Positions 54,118 to 64,000 of a stretch of 64,000 bases of DNA are shown here, one piece after another (the stretch's first letter is position 1; every line of letters begins with the position of its first letter). The notes below the pieces were generated by a model. The model was not told the origin of the DNA, ran no database searches, and saw only the letters and a list, made by a program, of their open reading frames with translations. The DNA is taken from the NCBI GenBank assembly GCA_024734495.1, contig JALMQS010000726.1:1-64000 (forward strand). The letters run 5' to 3'. The translations under genes and the position numbers were made by a program. Origin of the DNA: Forficula auricularia (Eukaryota > Arthropoda > Insecta > Dermaptera > Forficulidae).

Positions 54118-55989
54118 GTGAGCCCTCATCTCTCTACTACTAATACTATTACTACAACTTGATAAACAAAAATCAATTAATTAGGTTTTCTTCAGCTTGA
54201 TCCAAATAAACATATACTAGTACATATACAGGGCGGGGCATAAAGGTCTTCCACATTTTGATAAAATTCTTCTTCTTCTTTTCACGATGGAGGGGCCAAC
54301 ACAGGCTGTTCTATCTCTTCGGGTTTAAAAACCGAGTTTTAGCATTTAATTTTGGCACAGAGGTTTATTTTTGAAATATCTCGGGAGGATTTTTTCATTT
54401 ATAAGAAATTTGATACCTGAACAGAAAAGTGGGGAATTATTGTTTTTGAGGTCTTAAACACAAAAGGCCCCGTATCTTCTATGTTTTTCAAGTTAGTGAG
54501 CTTATAATTGGGATACAGGTGCGTTTTTCAAATTACTAAAAAATAGTTTAGAACCGTTTTTTAAATTCTACCCCAGCGACTAGTGGATAGGGTTTGTGGG
54601 GTGGAGGGTGAGAGGGGTTGTATCAAGCAGAGGAAAACCTCGATGATTTCTCCTTAATATATATTTTCTCATGTATCATTTCTCTACACCAGTGATTCTC
54701 AACCACTGTGCCTCGGCACTTTTGTGTACCGCAAAATTCTTGAAGTGTACCGCTAAATTTTAGAAATGAAAACAATAAAAATTATTTTGCATGTACTTTT
54801 ATCTAATGAGTTATTATTTTTTTTTCAGTTTAGCCATTCAGATCACATAATTTAATGTAAAACTAAATAAATAAGCTTTAAAAATATATACATTTTATAA
54901 ACTACTTACGAAATTTAGATATAAAAAATTTGATTAGGGTTCGTAATCCATTTGTGATAACCGATACGTCGGTATATGAATCTAACTTTGTATGAAGAGG
55001 AAAAACTAATTTGATTATAGTATATTGTCTTTGTAGTTCATATTATTTTTTTTTTATTGTTAAGGATAAATAAATTGAATTTGCTTCTTTCCAGTAATTT
55101 ATTTTGTTTTTCAAATGGTTATTCCAAATATTTCGAGAGCGTTCTCAGCATCTCTTCCTCAGTGGAAACTGTGGGACCACACAATAGGCAAGTCAGTGAG
55201 TTATTATAATTACAGGTGTCAAAAAAGTACTCATCAAACAACACACACATACATATATATATAAATTTAAAATGAGATAACATACGAATATACAATTATT
55301 TACATCTCTTTATAATGAAGTCCAATGAAATTTAAAAATCGAAAAATGATCAGCACCAGAGCTGGTTTAAATTTAACTAACTAATTACTGTTAATGACCA
55401 GTCGAGAGAAGGTCAACGACCACAAAATTGTCTACGCTTTCTGGCACGCGCAATTAATTAATAAAAAAGCATAAACGTTTATTTATTTGTCATTTCTATT
55501 AAAATTTTATATTCCCTCGTTAAAAAGCCCGTGTCTACCTTGTAATTTACTGTGTTTTTTAGGCTTTGTTGGATGAAACACGATTCCTTGAAAAAACGTT
55601 ATGTTTTATTTTTTTCATAGTCAATTATATTAAAATTTTCAAACTCAAAATTATGACCCTGCAGCAAATTCAATTTATTTATCCTTAACAATAAAAAATT
55701 AATATATCCAGTACACGCCAAGCCAGCAAAGTTCATATTATTATTTTATTTTACATTGAAAATTATTATCATAAATTAATTTAAACAGTAACACATTGTA
55801 TTATAGGTATTGGAGCTGTGAGCTTTTAAAATTAAGCTTTTGAAAGTCGGGTTTAAAAAATTAAGTGTTCAATTAAATTATGGTCCTTTCGATAGGTAAT
55901 TAGTAGACTGTTAATAATAGGAATTAAATATCTTTCAAAAGGTGATAAATGAATATGTTTATCATTTAATCAGGTAAAGAAATTAAAAA
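54118..55989 (+). other. Intron 54118-58887, first part
   Basis: Contains a LINE 3' scrap (54265-54320), a hAT-like terminus CAGTGATTCTCAACCACTGT at 54690, and inverted segments ATTGTTAAGGATAAATAAAT (55055) and ATTTATTTATCCTTAACAAT (55671) that may bound a foldback. No exon was recognised. Confidence 0.5.
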
Positions 55990-57335
55990 GAAAGCAATTT
56001 GGTTTAAATGATTTTATTAAGAAATGGAAAAACAAGTAAAGTATTTAGAATATCGGCAATTCCTGAAGAGTGGAAAACAAACATAGTGGTCCCAATATTC
56101 AAGAAGGGCGAAAAACTCAACCCCAACAACTACCGTGGAATTAATCTCCTAAATACTCGCCTTAAGCTCACCACAAAAATAATAAGTAATAAATTGTCAC
56201 AACTAATAAACTTGCATGACGAGCAACAAGGCTTCAAGAAAGGTCGATCCTGTGTCGACGCTATATTCGCCATTAGACAGCTTTGCGAAAAGGCCGACGA
56301 ATTTAACAAACCGGCGTTTTTCTGTTTTATCGATATAGAAAAAGCGTTCGATAAAGTCCAACTTAAGCACGTCATAAGAATCCTGGACAAGTTTAAAATC
56401 CCAGATAATCTCATAAACCTGATACAGGACATTTACTCGAACAACACCGCCAGAATAAAAATCGAAGGAAGACTGTCCGGAAGCATCCCAGTGAATCAAG
56501 GTATTAGGCAGGGAGACTCCCTTAGTCCGCTGCTTTTTAATATAGTTATGGATGAAATCATTGGCGAAATCAAAAATCTAAAAGGATATTCCTTGGGGGA
56601 CGAGAATATAACATGCGTTTGCTACGCAGACGATGCAGCACTCGTTGCAGAAGATGAAGATTCCCTCCAGCGCCTCCTGTATAAATTTAGCTGTGTTGCG
56701 CATAAATTCGGTCTCACCCTGTCAACCAAGAAGACCAAAACACTGACAATCTCTAAATCACCACTCCGATGTAAACTACAACTGTACGATACGATTGTCG
56801 AACAAGTCATGTCCTTCACATACCTTGGCATCCAAATGACCTCTCATCAAGACCTAGAAACAGAGGTAAGACATCAGGCAATAAGAGCCTCAAAAATATC
56901 GGGTTGCCTTAACAATGCAATCTGGTCAAATCAATATTTAAGAACGGAGGCCAAGGTACGAGTCTACAAAACCGTAGTACGTCCAATATTAACTTACGCA
57001 GCAGAGACAAGACCCGACACTGCAAAAACTTCTCAATTATTGGAAACGACTGAAATGAAGACATTACGAAGGATAATGAACGTGACCAGGCTCGATAGGA
57101 TGAAGAGTGAAGATATTAGAGAAAAATGTGGAATACAAAAGGTGGGCGAATGGGTTAAAAGAAGAAGAGCGGAATGGTATGCGCATGTGAGAAGAATGCC
57201 AGAAGACCGACTGGTAAAGAAAGTGATGACAAACAAGCCGGTTGGAATAAGAAGTAGAGGTCGTCCTAAGAAGAGATGGTATGACGTTCTGGAAGAAACA
57301 AACCTATAGGTTTAAAAATAAGAAGAAGAAAAGAA
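55990..57335 (+). mobile_element. 5'-truncated non-LTR retrotransposon (RT domain), sense orientation
   Basis: Carries an open RT frame (56008-57309) and ends soon after its stop codon in AAAATAAGAAGAAGAAAAGA, a short-repeat tail of the RTE-like style. The endonuclease is missing. It lies in an intron of the NHS gene on the same strand. Confidence 0.85.
56008..57309 (+). CDS. Non-LTR retrotransposon reverse transcriptase, C-terminal 433 residues
   Basis: An intact frame with RT motifs in order: PEEWKTNIVVPIFKKG at about residue 19, NNYRGINLL (41-49), FCFIDIEKAFDKVQ (motif A, about 105), QGIRQGDSLSPLLFNI (motif B, about 163), CVCYADDAALVAE (motif C with the YADD catalytic pair, about 204), LSTKKTKTLTIS (motif D), FTYLGIQM (motif E). 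The C-terminus has EWYAHVRRMPEDRLVKKVM and GRPKKRWYD, typical of insect endonuclease-reverse transcriptase proteins of the RTE-like group. It would copy element RNA at a nicked target. The first residues (MILLRNGKTSKVF) do not fit the family well, so the listed start is not the natural start. Lack of stops implies a young insertion. Clade assignment is by motif recognition only. Confidence 0.88.
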   Translation: MILLRNGKTSKVFRISAIPEEWKTNIVVPIFKKGEKLNPNNYRGINLLNTRLKLTTKIISNKLSQLINLHDEQQGFKKGRSCVDAIFAIRQLCEKADEFNKPAFFCFIDIEKAFDKVQLKHVIRILDKFKIPDNLINLIQDIYSNNTARIKIEGRLSGSIPVNQGIRQGDSLSPLLFNIVMDEIIGEIKNLKGYSLGDENITCVCYADDAALVAEDEDSLQRLLYKFSCVAHKFGLTLSTKKTKTLTISKSPLRCKLQLYDTIVEQVMSFTYLGIQMTSHQDLETEVRHQAIRASKISGCLNNAIWSNQYLRTEAKVRVYKTVVRPILTYAAETRPDTAKTSQLLETTEMKTLRRIMNVTRLDRMKSEDIREKCGIQKVGEWVKRRRAEWYAHVRRMPEDRLVKKVMTNKPVGIRSRGRPKKRWYDVLEETNL

Positions 57336-58139
57336 GGTTTTGTGTGGGTAGCCAATATCCCAGTTTACAACGAAAGCCTGGGGAGGTAATTACATTCCTC
57401 AAAGCTTGATAGCTTTGTCGTGTTTGAAGAGATCCTTCGAAGATATTTTTAATTCGAGCTAATCATTAGTCGGACCTTTATATACAGAACATTTATAAGA
57501 TCAGATTACAACATAAAGAATTTCTAAACACTGTTATTAATATCAATTAAAGACCTACTCTTTATCGTCCGCATATACTCAAACTCATTCAATCAATAGG
57601 CAACGCGACAAACTTTTGATTTGAATACCAAATACTGTATATACCAATACACGGACAGTCTGTCAAAATTAACAGAAACAAGCTAAACCGTTTTTGGTCT
57701 CATGAATTTGAGCGCCACCATGCGAGCAAAATGGAAATCTTGCAGTCAAATCCGACTTTCGGCTACCGACAAAATTAAAAAAAACTTGAGCGTCATGGAA
57801 AAAATATATATTGTGTCCGTTTAATGTTATATATGATTTAATAAGATCGATTTTTAAATAATTTACGCATTTTAATATTATGCGCTTTATGTAGTTTACT
57901 TTTTTCTCGCTAGAGTGTGCTGTTTTCAGGGTATCATATTTTTGACAGGCTGTCCTGTATTGTTATATACAGTAGTTGTTAAAACCCAGAGGGCATATGG
58001 TCCGCGGAAGATTGAATTTGAGAAGAGGGAAATAAAATGGGATTTCGGGCTTATATAGGTTTCGGGGTCAAAAATAAATATTTGAATAATCATTTGGTAT
58101 TTCCCGGTCAATGTTTTTAATTAAATTTATTATATTAAA
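57336..58139. other. Intronic DNA without a recognised feature
   Basis: Unique, moderately AT-rich, with no domain-bearing frame and no repeats recognised apart from short scraps. Confidence 0.45.
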
Positions 58140-58265
58140 CGCCCTCCGGGCTGGTGCACTGGCGGGCAGCGTCTCGGTCCAAAAATTTTTATTCCTCTTA
58201 AAAAACCACACTCCAAATGTATACCTGTAAACTCCCGAAAATACATAGTCTCTTAAAAGTTTCGC
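58140..58265 (-). repeat. Piece of the dispersed unit of 7370/36980
   Basis: The reverse complement matches 37440-37595: GCGTCTCGGTCCAAAAATTT, AAACCACACTCCAAATGTAT. Its outer edge starts at GCCCTCCGGGCTGGTGCACT. Confidence 0.8.
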
Positions 58266-58887
58266 CTCATTTTCGTCCTGACACAGCTACAGAAATGAGG
58301 CTCTAGATATGAATCTGGAAGTATTTTTTTTCTCTATAATCTACAGCATTGTGATATTTGTTGTGTGGAAATAGATTTATTTAAATAAGTGGGATCGTGT
58401 GAGGAGGAGAATTATATTATATCATTTTTTTAAAATTTGGAATCGATAATCGATATAAGGCTCCAAATATTTAAAAGAGATCAGGTGTTGTTTGTATGAC
58501 AGGCTGCTCCATCCAGTATTGCCATGAGAAACTCATATGGGCATGCGTGTCTTAAGTCGTTCAATTTTGTAAAAATCAAAAAATAAGAATAACAAAATTT
58601 AGATTTTTAAAAAATTATAAAAAAATTATTAAAAAATAAACAAATAATATATAAATTAAATATAGATGTGATTGATTTCTTTTTCTGTGCGCAAAGAAAA
58701 GCGAATTGAATATTTAATTTTTGAGTGGTGAGGGGGGGGAGGAGGGAGGAATAATCATATCAATATATTTAATGTTTCTTAATTATCATCTTAAAATCAA
58801 TTGGAGTCTTTCATTTCAACAAAAAAAATGCTTGAGGAACCTCTGCTACTACAACTACGGTACTATATTACTTATTTTTTTTTCCAG
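58266..58887 (+). other. Intron end before NHS exon 3
   Basis: AT-rich with a G run at 58731-58738. Ends with TATTTTTTTTTCCAG, a good pyrimidine tract and acceptor at 58887. Confidence 0.55.
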
Positions 58888-59127
58888 ACGTCAATCGTCT
58901 CTGCGTCGTTCGCTATGTCACCCGGAAGATTTGACCACGATCAAAGGCTCTTCGGGAGATCGAACAGGTGTCGAGGGAGGGGATGGGGACCATGGCAGCG
59001 GTGGCGGGGGCGGAGGGGAGGTGAAACGAAGGGGACGATCAGGGGGTCGAAGAAATGGCCGGAGCCGAAGAAGGAACACACTCGCTGGAACTGATCATCG
59101 AGAAATTATTGAACAAGCTTTACAAGG
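58888..59127 (+). CDS. gukh: NHS/GUK-holder family gene, exon with RRQSSLRRSL and basic VKRR box
   Basis: A 240-bp exon between TTTCCAG and CAAGG|GTAAGT. The first base completes the split AGA from the previous exon, then RRQSSLRRSLCHPEDLTTIK and a glycine-rich stretch lead to EVKRRGRSGGRRNGRSRRRN and TLAGTDHREIIEQALQG. The order RQ(A/S)SLRRSL, about 40 residues, VKRR...TLAG, matches the RQASLRRSL...KKVKRRKTI(T/S)G block of vertebrate NHS proteins, with an insect-type Gly/Arg expansion inside. The basic cluster may act in nuclear import or binding; not shown. It leaves in phase 2 with GG, completed by G of the next exon. An overlapping alternative frame of 97 codons is a shadow. Confidence 0.9.
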
Positions 59128-59290
59128 GTAAGTAGTATTTATTATTTTATTTAGCAATTTTAATTAGGAGAAGGAGTTGGAGTCATACATTTACAGTGGC
59201 CTGGATTCATCCCTGTATTCTGCAAAGATGGAGAAAAGGAAATTGTTAAAACTTTAAACAGAAAAATAATTTTTATAAAAAAAAATAAAA
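59128..59290 (+). other. Intron start after NHS exon 3
   Basis: Donor GTAAGT, then unique DNA up to the foldback element. Confidence 0.5.
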
Positions 59291-60227
59291 TAAAACCGAC
59301 TTCAAAAAAATTAAATGCAACAAATAAAATAATAATAATTAAAAAAAAATCAAATAAAATGCACTAAAAGATATAAAATAATTATCTTATTTAGTTACAA
59401 CTAAACGATGAAATATTAACATGAAATTACTTTTTGAAGTCGGTGCCAAACAAACTATATAAGCGAGCTTACCCTCCAAACGTACTAAGTAAGATCCGTC
59501 GAGTGCGATTCATAAAATGTATATGTTTGACACCGACTTCAAAAAGTAATTTCATGTGAATATTTCGTCGTTTAGTTGTAACTAAATAAGATAATTATTT
59601 TATACCTTTTAGTGTAATATTTTATTTGTTGCATTTAATTTTTTTGAAGTCTGTTTTATTTTTTTTATAAAAAATATTTTTATTTTTCTCTTTTTAGTGA
59701 TGTTATTAATAGTGACTTAATATAATACCTTGCATGCATCTCGTAAGAGAAAGCGTCGGGCGAATGAATCAGAAAATGATAATAAAATTCAATTAATAAA
59801 TATAGAAATTCTCTCGAAACGTTTGCGGGTTTTAAATGAATGTTTTAAGATTGATTTTTTATAAAAGATTTTATTTATTATAATTTCGAATATTTGATCA
59901 TAAGAATTGGAGATTTACGTTATTTCGTCATTGATCATATCTTCAGAACTTGACCAAATTAATATGGGACCACCGCTAAGGTACCCTCTTTCTAATAAAA
60001 AAAGAATCATTAAAATCGGTTTATAAACAAAGAAGTTATGACTGAACAAACAAATCAAAAAGGTCCAGTACCAATGAAAAAAAACGGGACCAATTGGAAG
60101 CTAGACTGAACCCAACGCAAAAAAAAATCATCAAAATCGGTTCACAATTGGCGGAGATATGAGGTAACATAGACACAAAAAAAAATTGTCGAATTGAGAA
60201 CCTCCTCCTTTTTTGAAGTCGGTTAAA
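59291..60227. mobile_element. Foldback element with AACCGACTTCAAAAAA ends, copy 2
   Basis: Same ends and inner hairpin as 28351-29072 (AAACGTACTAAGTAAGAT in the loop, TGTTGCATTTAATTTTTTTG in the arm), plus a longer middle (59700-59930). The right end is TTTTTTGAAGTCGGTT near 60227. Short frames in it are not genes. Confidence 0.8.
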
Positions 60228-60347
60228 AAGGGTGGTTTTTTCAAACAATTAAAAGAAAATTTATTTATATTTTTTAAATTTTTAATCAATATTTTAAATA
60301 TAAATTAAGGATTCTATTTCCATATATATACTTATACATATATAATA

Positions 60348-61661
60348 TACCGGGTGAGTTTTTTATCTTGAGACAGTCTTATAACTCAAAATCAGTGCAT
60401 TATATGAAAAAAGTTTCAAATAAAAGTTTATTTATATCAAAGGCGAAACTAAACTACGCTATTGTTTCTAGACATAGAACAAGCTTTCAAGGTATTCAAG
60501 GTCAGTTCTGTTTTTTAAATGAACTCTATATTTTTCTATTATATCTACTTAATCTACAAAAAAAACTGAACAACTTTCATAAGAACAATTTTTTTATACG
60601 ACATAAACAAAATATTAAATCAATTAGATCTCAAAAAATCCAAATAATAATAATTTTTAACAATTATTCAATTTAATTATCAGATAATAATGATAAAATA
60701 TTTAATTATTAAATAAATAATTATTAAATTGAAAAGACACAACAATGAAAATAAGTGTTTATAATGATTTTAAAACTTCATTATACTCAGATTTCAGTAG
60801 AGATTATTTTCTACTTAATAGAACTAGTTAAAAGTTTATTCAGTAGATAGTTATATTGTATTAGCATTAATAAAAATGGAGCATTTTTGTATTGAAGAAA
60901 GATGTTTCATCAAGACAAGGGCGGATCCAGGAATTTTTTGCGGGGGGGGGGGGGGGGGGTGGAATGTATACAAGGTGCCCGATGTATATAAGATCTACTT
61001 TTATCTCGGAAGTGTGTCGCGATCGAATTGTCCAAGCGGGAGGGGGGGGTCAGAGACGCCGCCGCCCTCACACACACACACACACATCTTCATATTTTCA
61101 ATTTTAAAATTCTTTAAAAAAAATGCTTTTTTTTTACAAATTTTTTTTGCCAGGCACGGGCGCCGAGGGGGGCGGTCGCCCCCCTCCGCCCCCCCCCCCC
61201 TAGATCCGCCCTCTCGCATCCAGAATACTTGCGATACACTCTGGAATATGTCACAGAACATTGTCGAAAATTATTAAATTATTAATTATTACTAAATTAT
61301 TTATTTAATAATTAAATATTTGACAATTAAGTTGAATAATTGTTAAAAATAATTATTATTTGGATTTTTTGAGATCTAATTGATTTAATAATTTGTTTAT
61401 TTGATTTCGTATAAAAATAGTTCTAATGAAAGTTTTTCAGTTTTCTTTCTAGATTATGAATATGTACAGAAATATATAGGTTCCATTTAAAAAACAGAAC
61501 TTGGCCTCGAATACCCTTGAAGGCTTAATCTAGGTCGATAAACAATATCATACTTTAGTTTCCCCCTTGATCTAAACAAACTTTTTATTTGAAACTTTGT
61601 TCCCTATAATGCTTAGTTTTTGAGTTATAAGACTGTCTTAAGATAAAAAACTCACCCGGTA
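60348..61661. mobile_element. 1.3-kb long-TIR element with TA duplication
   Basis: Ends TACCGGGTGAGTTTTTTATC and, inverted, GATAAAAAACTCACCCGGTA, flanked by TA at 60346-60347 and 61662-61663. The arms extend about 340-370 bp (AACAAGCTTTCAAGGTATTC; GATCTCAAAAAATCCAAATA). TA target choice suggests a Tc1/mariner-type mobiliser. A MITE (60916-61213) lies in the loop. Relatives: 21172-22712 and 41866-42150. Confidence 0.85.
60916..61213. mobile_element. GGGCGGATCC hAT-type MITE inside the long-TIR element
   Basis: Left end CAAGGGCGGATCCAGG; the right end TAGATCCGCCCTCT is partly changed. CATCAAGA and CATCCAGA near the junctions are compatible with an 8-bp duplication with one mismatch. Contains long G/C runs and a (CA)n run at 61070-61087. 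Frames through it are not genes. Confidence 0.75.
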
Positions 61662-61739
61662 TAAGTTAATATTCGTATTAACAATATCATCAGCAAAGTA
61701 ATTGTACTGATTGTATTGTCTCTGTTCTTCTTGTTATAG

Positions 61740-62040
61740 GGAGCCGTCTCTAGCTGTTTCTCCCACTGAGAACGGCCCAGATGACGCCATCAACCCGTAT
61801 CCACTTCCGGTGACATCGACGACGACAACAAGACGATCGGCCAGCTCCGATTTGCTCAAGTCGATTTCGCCCAAGGCCCATTTCAATTCTTTGAAAGCTT
61901 GGGGCAAAAAGAATAAACTATTGAGATTTATCAAAAAGGGGGCCGGGGGCAGCGGCAGCGGCAGTGGCGGAGAATCCAAATCCCCCGACTCTCCAGAAGA
62001 TAACGTTTACGAAACGATTCGACGGAACAAAACAACTCAA
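61740..62040 (+). CDS. gukh: NHS/GUK-holder family gene, exon with SLKAWGKKNKLLRFIKKG
   Basis: A 301-bp exon between TTGTTATAG and CAA|GTAAAT. The first base completes GGG (Gly) and 100 codons follow, ending in phase 0. The peptide reads EPSLAVSPTENGPDDAINPY ... RRSASSDLLKSISPKAHFNS, then LKAWGKKNKLLRFIKKGAGG, a Ser/Gly linker and SPEDNVYETIRRNKTTQ. The short basic amphipathic stretch between KAW and KKG stands out from the disordered flanks and VYETI resembles a tyrosine phosphorylation site; both are suggestions. I cannot match this exon to a remembered NHS segment, but splice phase on both sides fits the flanking NHS exons. Confidence 0.88.
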
Positions 62041-62190
62041 GTAAATTATTTATTTATTGTTTTTCGTATTAAATAAATACAATTCTATTATAATAAAAAA
62101 AATCATAGAAAAATTATCCCTTTATCCATGAGAATTTATAAAAATAGTTGCTTTAAAAATAGACTGAAAAGTAGAAAATATTTTTTTTCT
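62041..62190 (+). other. Intron start after NHS exon 4
   Basis: Donor GTAAAT followed by AT-rich DNA. Confidence 0.5.
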
Positions 62191-62204
62191 TTTAATGATT
62201 TATG

Positions 62205-63060
62205 CTTTTCTAGCTCTCTAGTGGCCCACAGATTATGTATATAAAATTTGCGTGAGATTGCTCCAAGGGCAAGAATTTTCATTTTTTGACCCTTCCACCC
62301 ATTTTGGGTGGTTAGTTTTGAATTTTCAGCCTTCAGTGGCCCACAGATTGCTGCGTATAAAATTTGCGAGATTGCTGCAAGGGCAAGAATTTTCCTTTTT
62401 TGACCCCTCCCCCCTCATTTTGGGTGGTTATTTTTTGCATTCTAGCCTTCTAGTGGCCCACAGATTTTGTATACAAAATTTGGTTGAGTTTGCTCCAAGG
62501 GCTCTAGCCTTCTAGTGGCCCACAGATTATGTATATAAAATTTGCTTGAGATTGCTCCAAGGGCAAGAATTTTCCTTTTTTGACCCTTCCCTCATTTTGG
62601 GTGGTTATTTTTTGCATTTCTAGCCTTCTAGTGGCCCACAGATTATGTATATAAAATTTGCTTGAGATTGCTCCAAGGGCAAGAATTTTCCTTTTTTGAC
62701 CCCTCCCCCCTCATTTTGGGTGGTTATTTTTTGCATTTCTAGCCTTCTAGTGGCCCACAGATTATGTATATAAAATTTGCTTGAGATTGCTCCAAGGGCA
62801 AGAATTTTCCTTTTTTGACTCCCCCTCATTTTGGGTAGTTATTTTTTGCATTTCTAGCCTTCTAGTGGCCCACAGATTATGTATACAAAATTTGCTTGAG
62901 ATTGCTCCAAGGGCAAGAATTTTCCTTTTTTGACCCCTCCCCCTCATTTTGGGTGGTTATTTTTTGCATTTCTAGCCTTCTAGTGGCCCACAGATTTTGT
63001 ATACAAAATTTAGTTGAGATTGCTCCAAGGACAAGAATTTTCATTTTTTGACCCTCACTC
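62205..63060. repeat. Tandem array of about 110-125-bp units, 8 copies
   Basis: Each unit has CTAGTGGCCCACAGATTATG, GAGATTGCTCCAAGGGCAAG and CATTTTGGGTGGTTATTTTT. One or two units of the same type occur in the Helitron at 21385 and in family Y copies. Confidence 0.9.
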
Positions 63061-63439
63061 CTTTTTTTGGGTGCTTTTGGAAAATTTATTTAAACAAAAG
63101 TTGTCGGAAATCACACCCCTTACAACTTTGCTCATAACAAAATTTTTGCTAGAGCTATTAGTTTAGGAGCTATTTGATAATTTCCATTAGTGTGCCCCCC
63201 TGCCCCAAACTCTCTTTTGGGGTCAAAATATCAAAACGTTATATAGCAATGATTTTAAGTTAGAAGACATCTGATATAAATATAAAATTTCATAATAATA
63301 CTTTAAGCCGATTTAACGTGAATCGTGAGCAAGATTTGCGCGGAACATACAAACAAACAGACATGAATTTCGTTCATACCCAAAATTTGGCATGATTTGG
63401 ACTAATGTACGTACAGACAAAACCTTAATTATATATAGA
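62205..63439 (-). mobile_element. Helitron with expanded internal minisatellite
   Basis: The 5' terminus on the minus strand is at 63439: A|TCTATATATAATTAAGG followed by TTTTGTCTGTAC, as at 21385 and 42221. The interior to 63060 matches the Helitron at 21385-22452 in reverse. 62205-63060 is about eight tandem units. The 3' CTRR end was not located. Short frames in the array are repeat artefacts. Confidence 0.75.
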
Positions 63440-63532
63440 TTTACTAAATAAATTCTTCTATCAAAATAATTTCAAAACGTTTATTAAATTTCTGACAATA
63501 TTATTTATTTATTTTTTTATTAATCCTTTTAG

Positions 63533-63690
63533 ACACAAACATCAGGCGTGAAATTACGTGAAACTTCAACCCAATTACGTCACACACGACGAATTGCAGG
63601 CAAAGAGGAGCATTCAAGTAGTGGCAATTGGTCGGCCAGCAGCGAATCCGGCCGCGCGAGCATCGCCTCCGAAACTACTCATGCACCGAG
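63533..63690 (+). CDS. gukh: NHS/GUK-holder family gene, exon with HSSSGNWSASSESGRAS
   Basis: A 158-bp exon between CCTTTTAG and CCGAG|GTGAGA, entering in phase 0 and leaving in phase 2 (52 codons plus AG). The peptide is TQTSGVKLRETSTQLRHTRR, then IAGKEEHSSSGNWSASSESG and RASIASETTHAP. HSSSGNWS(A/G)SS is a hallmark of the NHS family (SSSGNWSGSS in vertebrate NHS, from memory) and of insect GUK-holder proteins. It is the strongest single piece of evidence for the gene's identity. The gene must continue beyond the window, since no stop or terminal exon is present. Confidence 0.92.
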
Positions 63691-64000
63691 GTGAGATAAA
63701 AAAAAAAAAAAAACTTAAACCTAAATATTCTAGTATCTACAAAAAAACCCTACTTTTTTAATTCAAAGTTCACTATTTTTACTTAGAATCTTAGAATATT
63801 CAGGGTGAGTCACGGTAAACGGGTGTTTTTCAGGATAGCATAACTTTGAAGATTTTTCAAAACAAAATATTTTTTTTCATTGGAATAATCACTAAACTAT
63901 GCCATTATTGAATGCTGATGAGCGAAAAAATTATGTCTGACAAATGATGGCCATTTTCACGAACACAAATTCGAAGGTGCTCTCGATAAAAATGAGCTTC
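63691..64000 (+). other. Next intron, start
   Basis: Donor GTGAGA followed by an A run and AT-rich DNA. 63800-63860 has TCAGGGTGAGTCACGGTAAA and GATAGCATAACTTTGAAG, which look like a further dispersed repeat, but nothing definite can be called. Confidence 0.5.

Noticed and set aside
53896..54129. 77-codon minus-strand frame
   Set aside because: Antisense shadow of the NHS exon at 53912-54117, which has matching splice sites and phases on the plus strand.
54690..54712. CAGTGATTCTCAACC-type hAT terminus as a full element
   Set aside because: Only one end is recognisable; no matching inverted end or 8-bp duplication was found, so no element was called.
61734..61979. 81-codon minus-strand frame
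   Set aside because: Antisense shadow of the NHS exon at 61740-62040.
62252..62947. Frames of 61-87 codons on both strands
   Set aside because: They are translations of the tandem units inside the Helitron, without domains.

Overview
This is AT-rich, eukaryotic, transposon-saturated DNA, almost certainly from an insect or another arthropod. The evidence is five short coding exons with canonical GT/AG splice sites, tRNA-derived SINEs, LINEs, mariner, hAT, Helitron and foldback elements, and no operons or bacterial signals. I cannot fix the order. The AACCGACTTCAAAAAA repeats are, from general knowledge, common in Lepidoptera but not limited to them.

The only host gene I can support runs on the + strand across the second half and continues past both sides of what is visible. 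It is a Nance-Horan syndrome (NHS) family gene, equivalent to Drosophila GUK-holder (gukh). Five exons were found at 29767-30032, 53912-54117, 58888-59127, 61740-62040 and 63533-63690. All reading phases are compatible and together they give about 390 codons. The 5' end (probably upstream or in missed short exons) and the 3' end (after 64000) are absent. The introns are about 23.9, 4.8, 2.6 and 1.5 kb and consist almost wholly of mobile elements.

Layout: 1-11 kb holds SINEs, small Helitrons, a foldback hairpin and an R2-type LINE end inserted in a dispersed unit whose uninterrupted paralogue lies at 37 kb. 11.3-15.9 kb is a decayed mariner-like element that contains a hAT element (8-bp TSD) and an RNase H-bearing LINE (11-bp TSD); the hAT in turn contains a satellite-bearing foldback element (12-bp TSD). 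16.8-24 kb holds a second R2-type copy, noncoding element families, a perfect 84-bp hairpin, a Helitron whose empty site can be read exactly, and a MITE filled with a 20-bp minisatellite. 24.1-29.5 kb is one composite region with arrays of 119-bp and 64-bp units arranged as inverted blocks. 30-54 kb (intron) holds a foldback element with eight 135-bp units, a hairpin with a hammerhead-like core, a 750-bp TRIM-like LTR element, a 0.94-kb palindrome, and MITEs with 3-, 8- and 9-bp target duplications. 54-64 kb holds the 3' exons, an RT-only LINE, a 1.3-kb long-TIR element and a Helitron with an expanded minisatellite.

There is no evidence of a coordinated new molecular machine. The most notable theme is how often noncoding elements here pair inverted-repeat ends with tandem-repeat cores, and how many insertions can be reconstructed exactly from the sequence itself.
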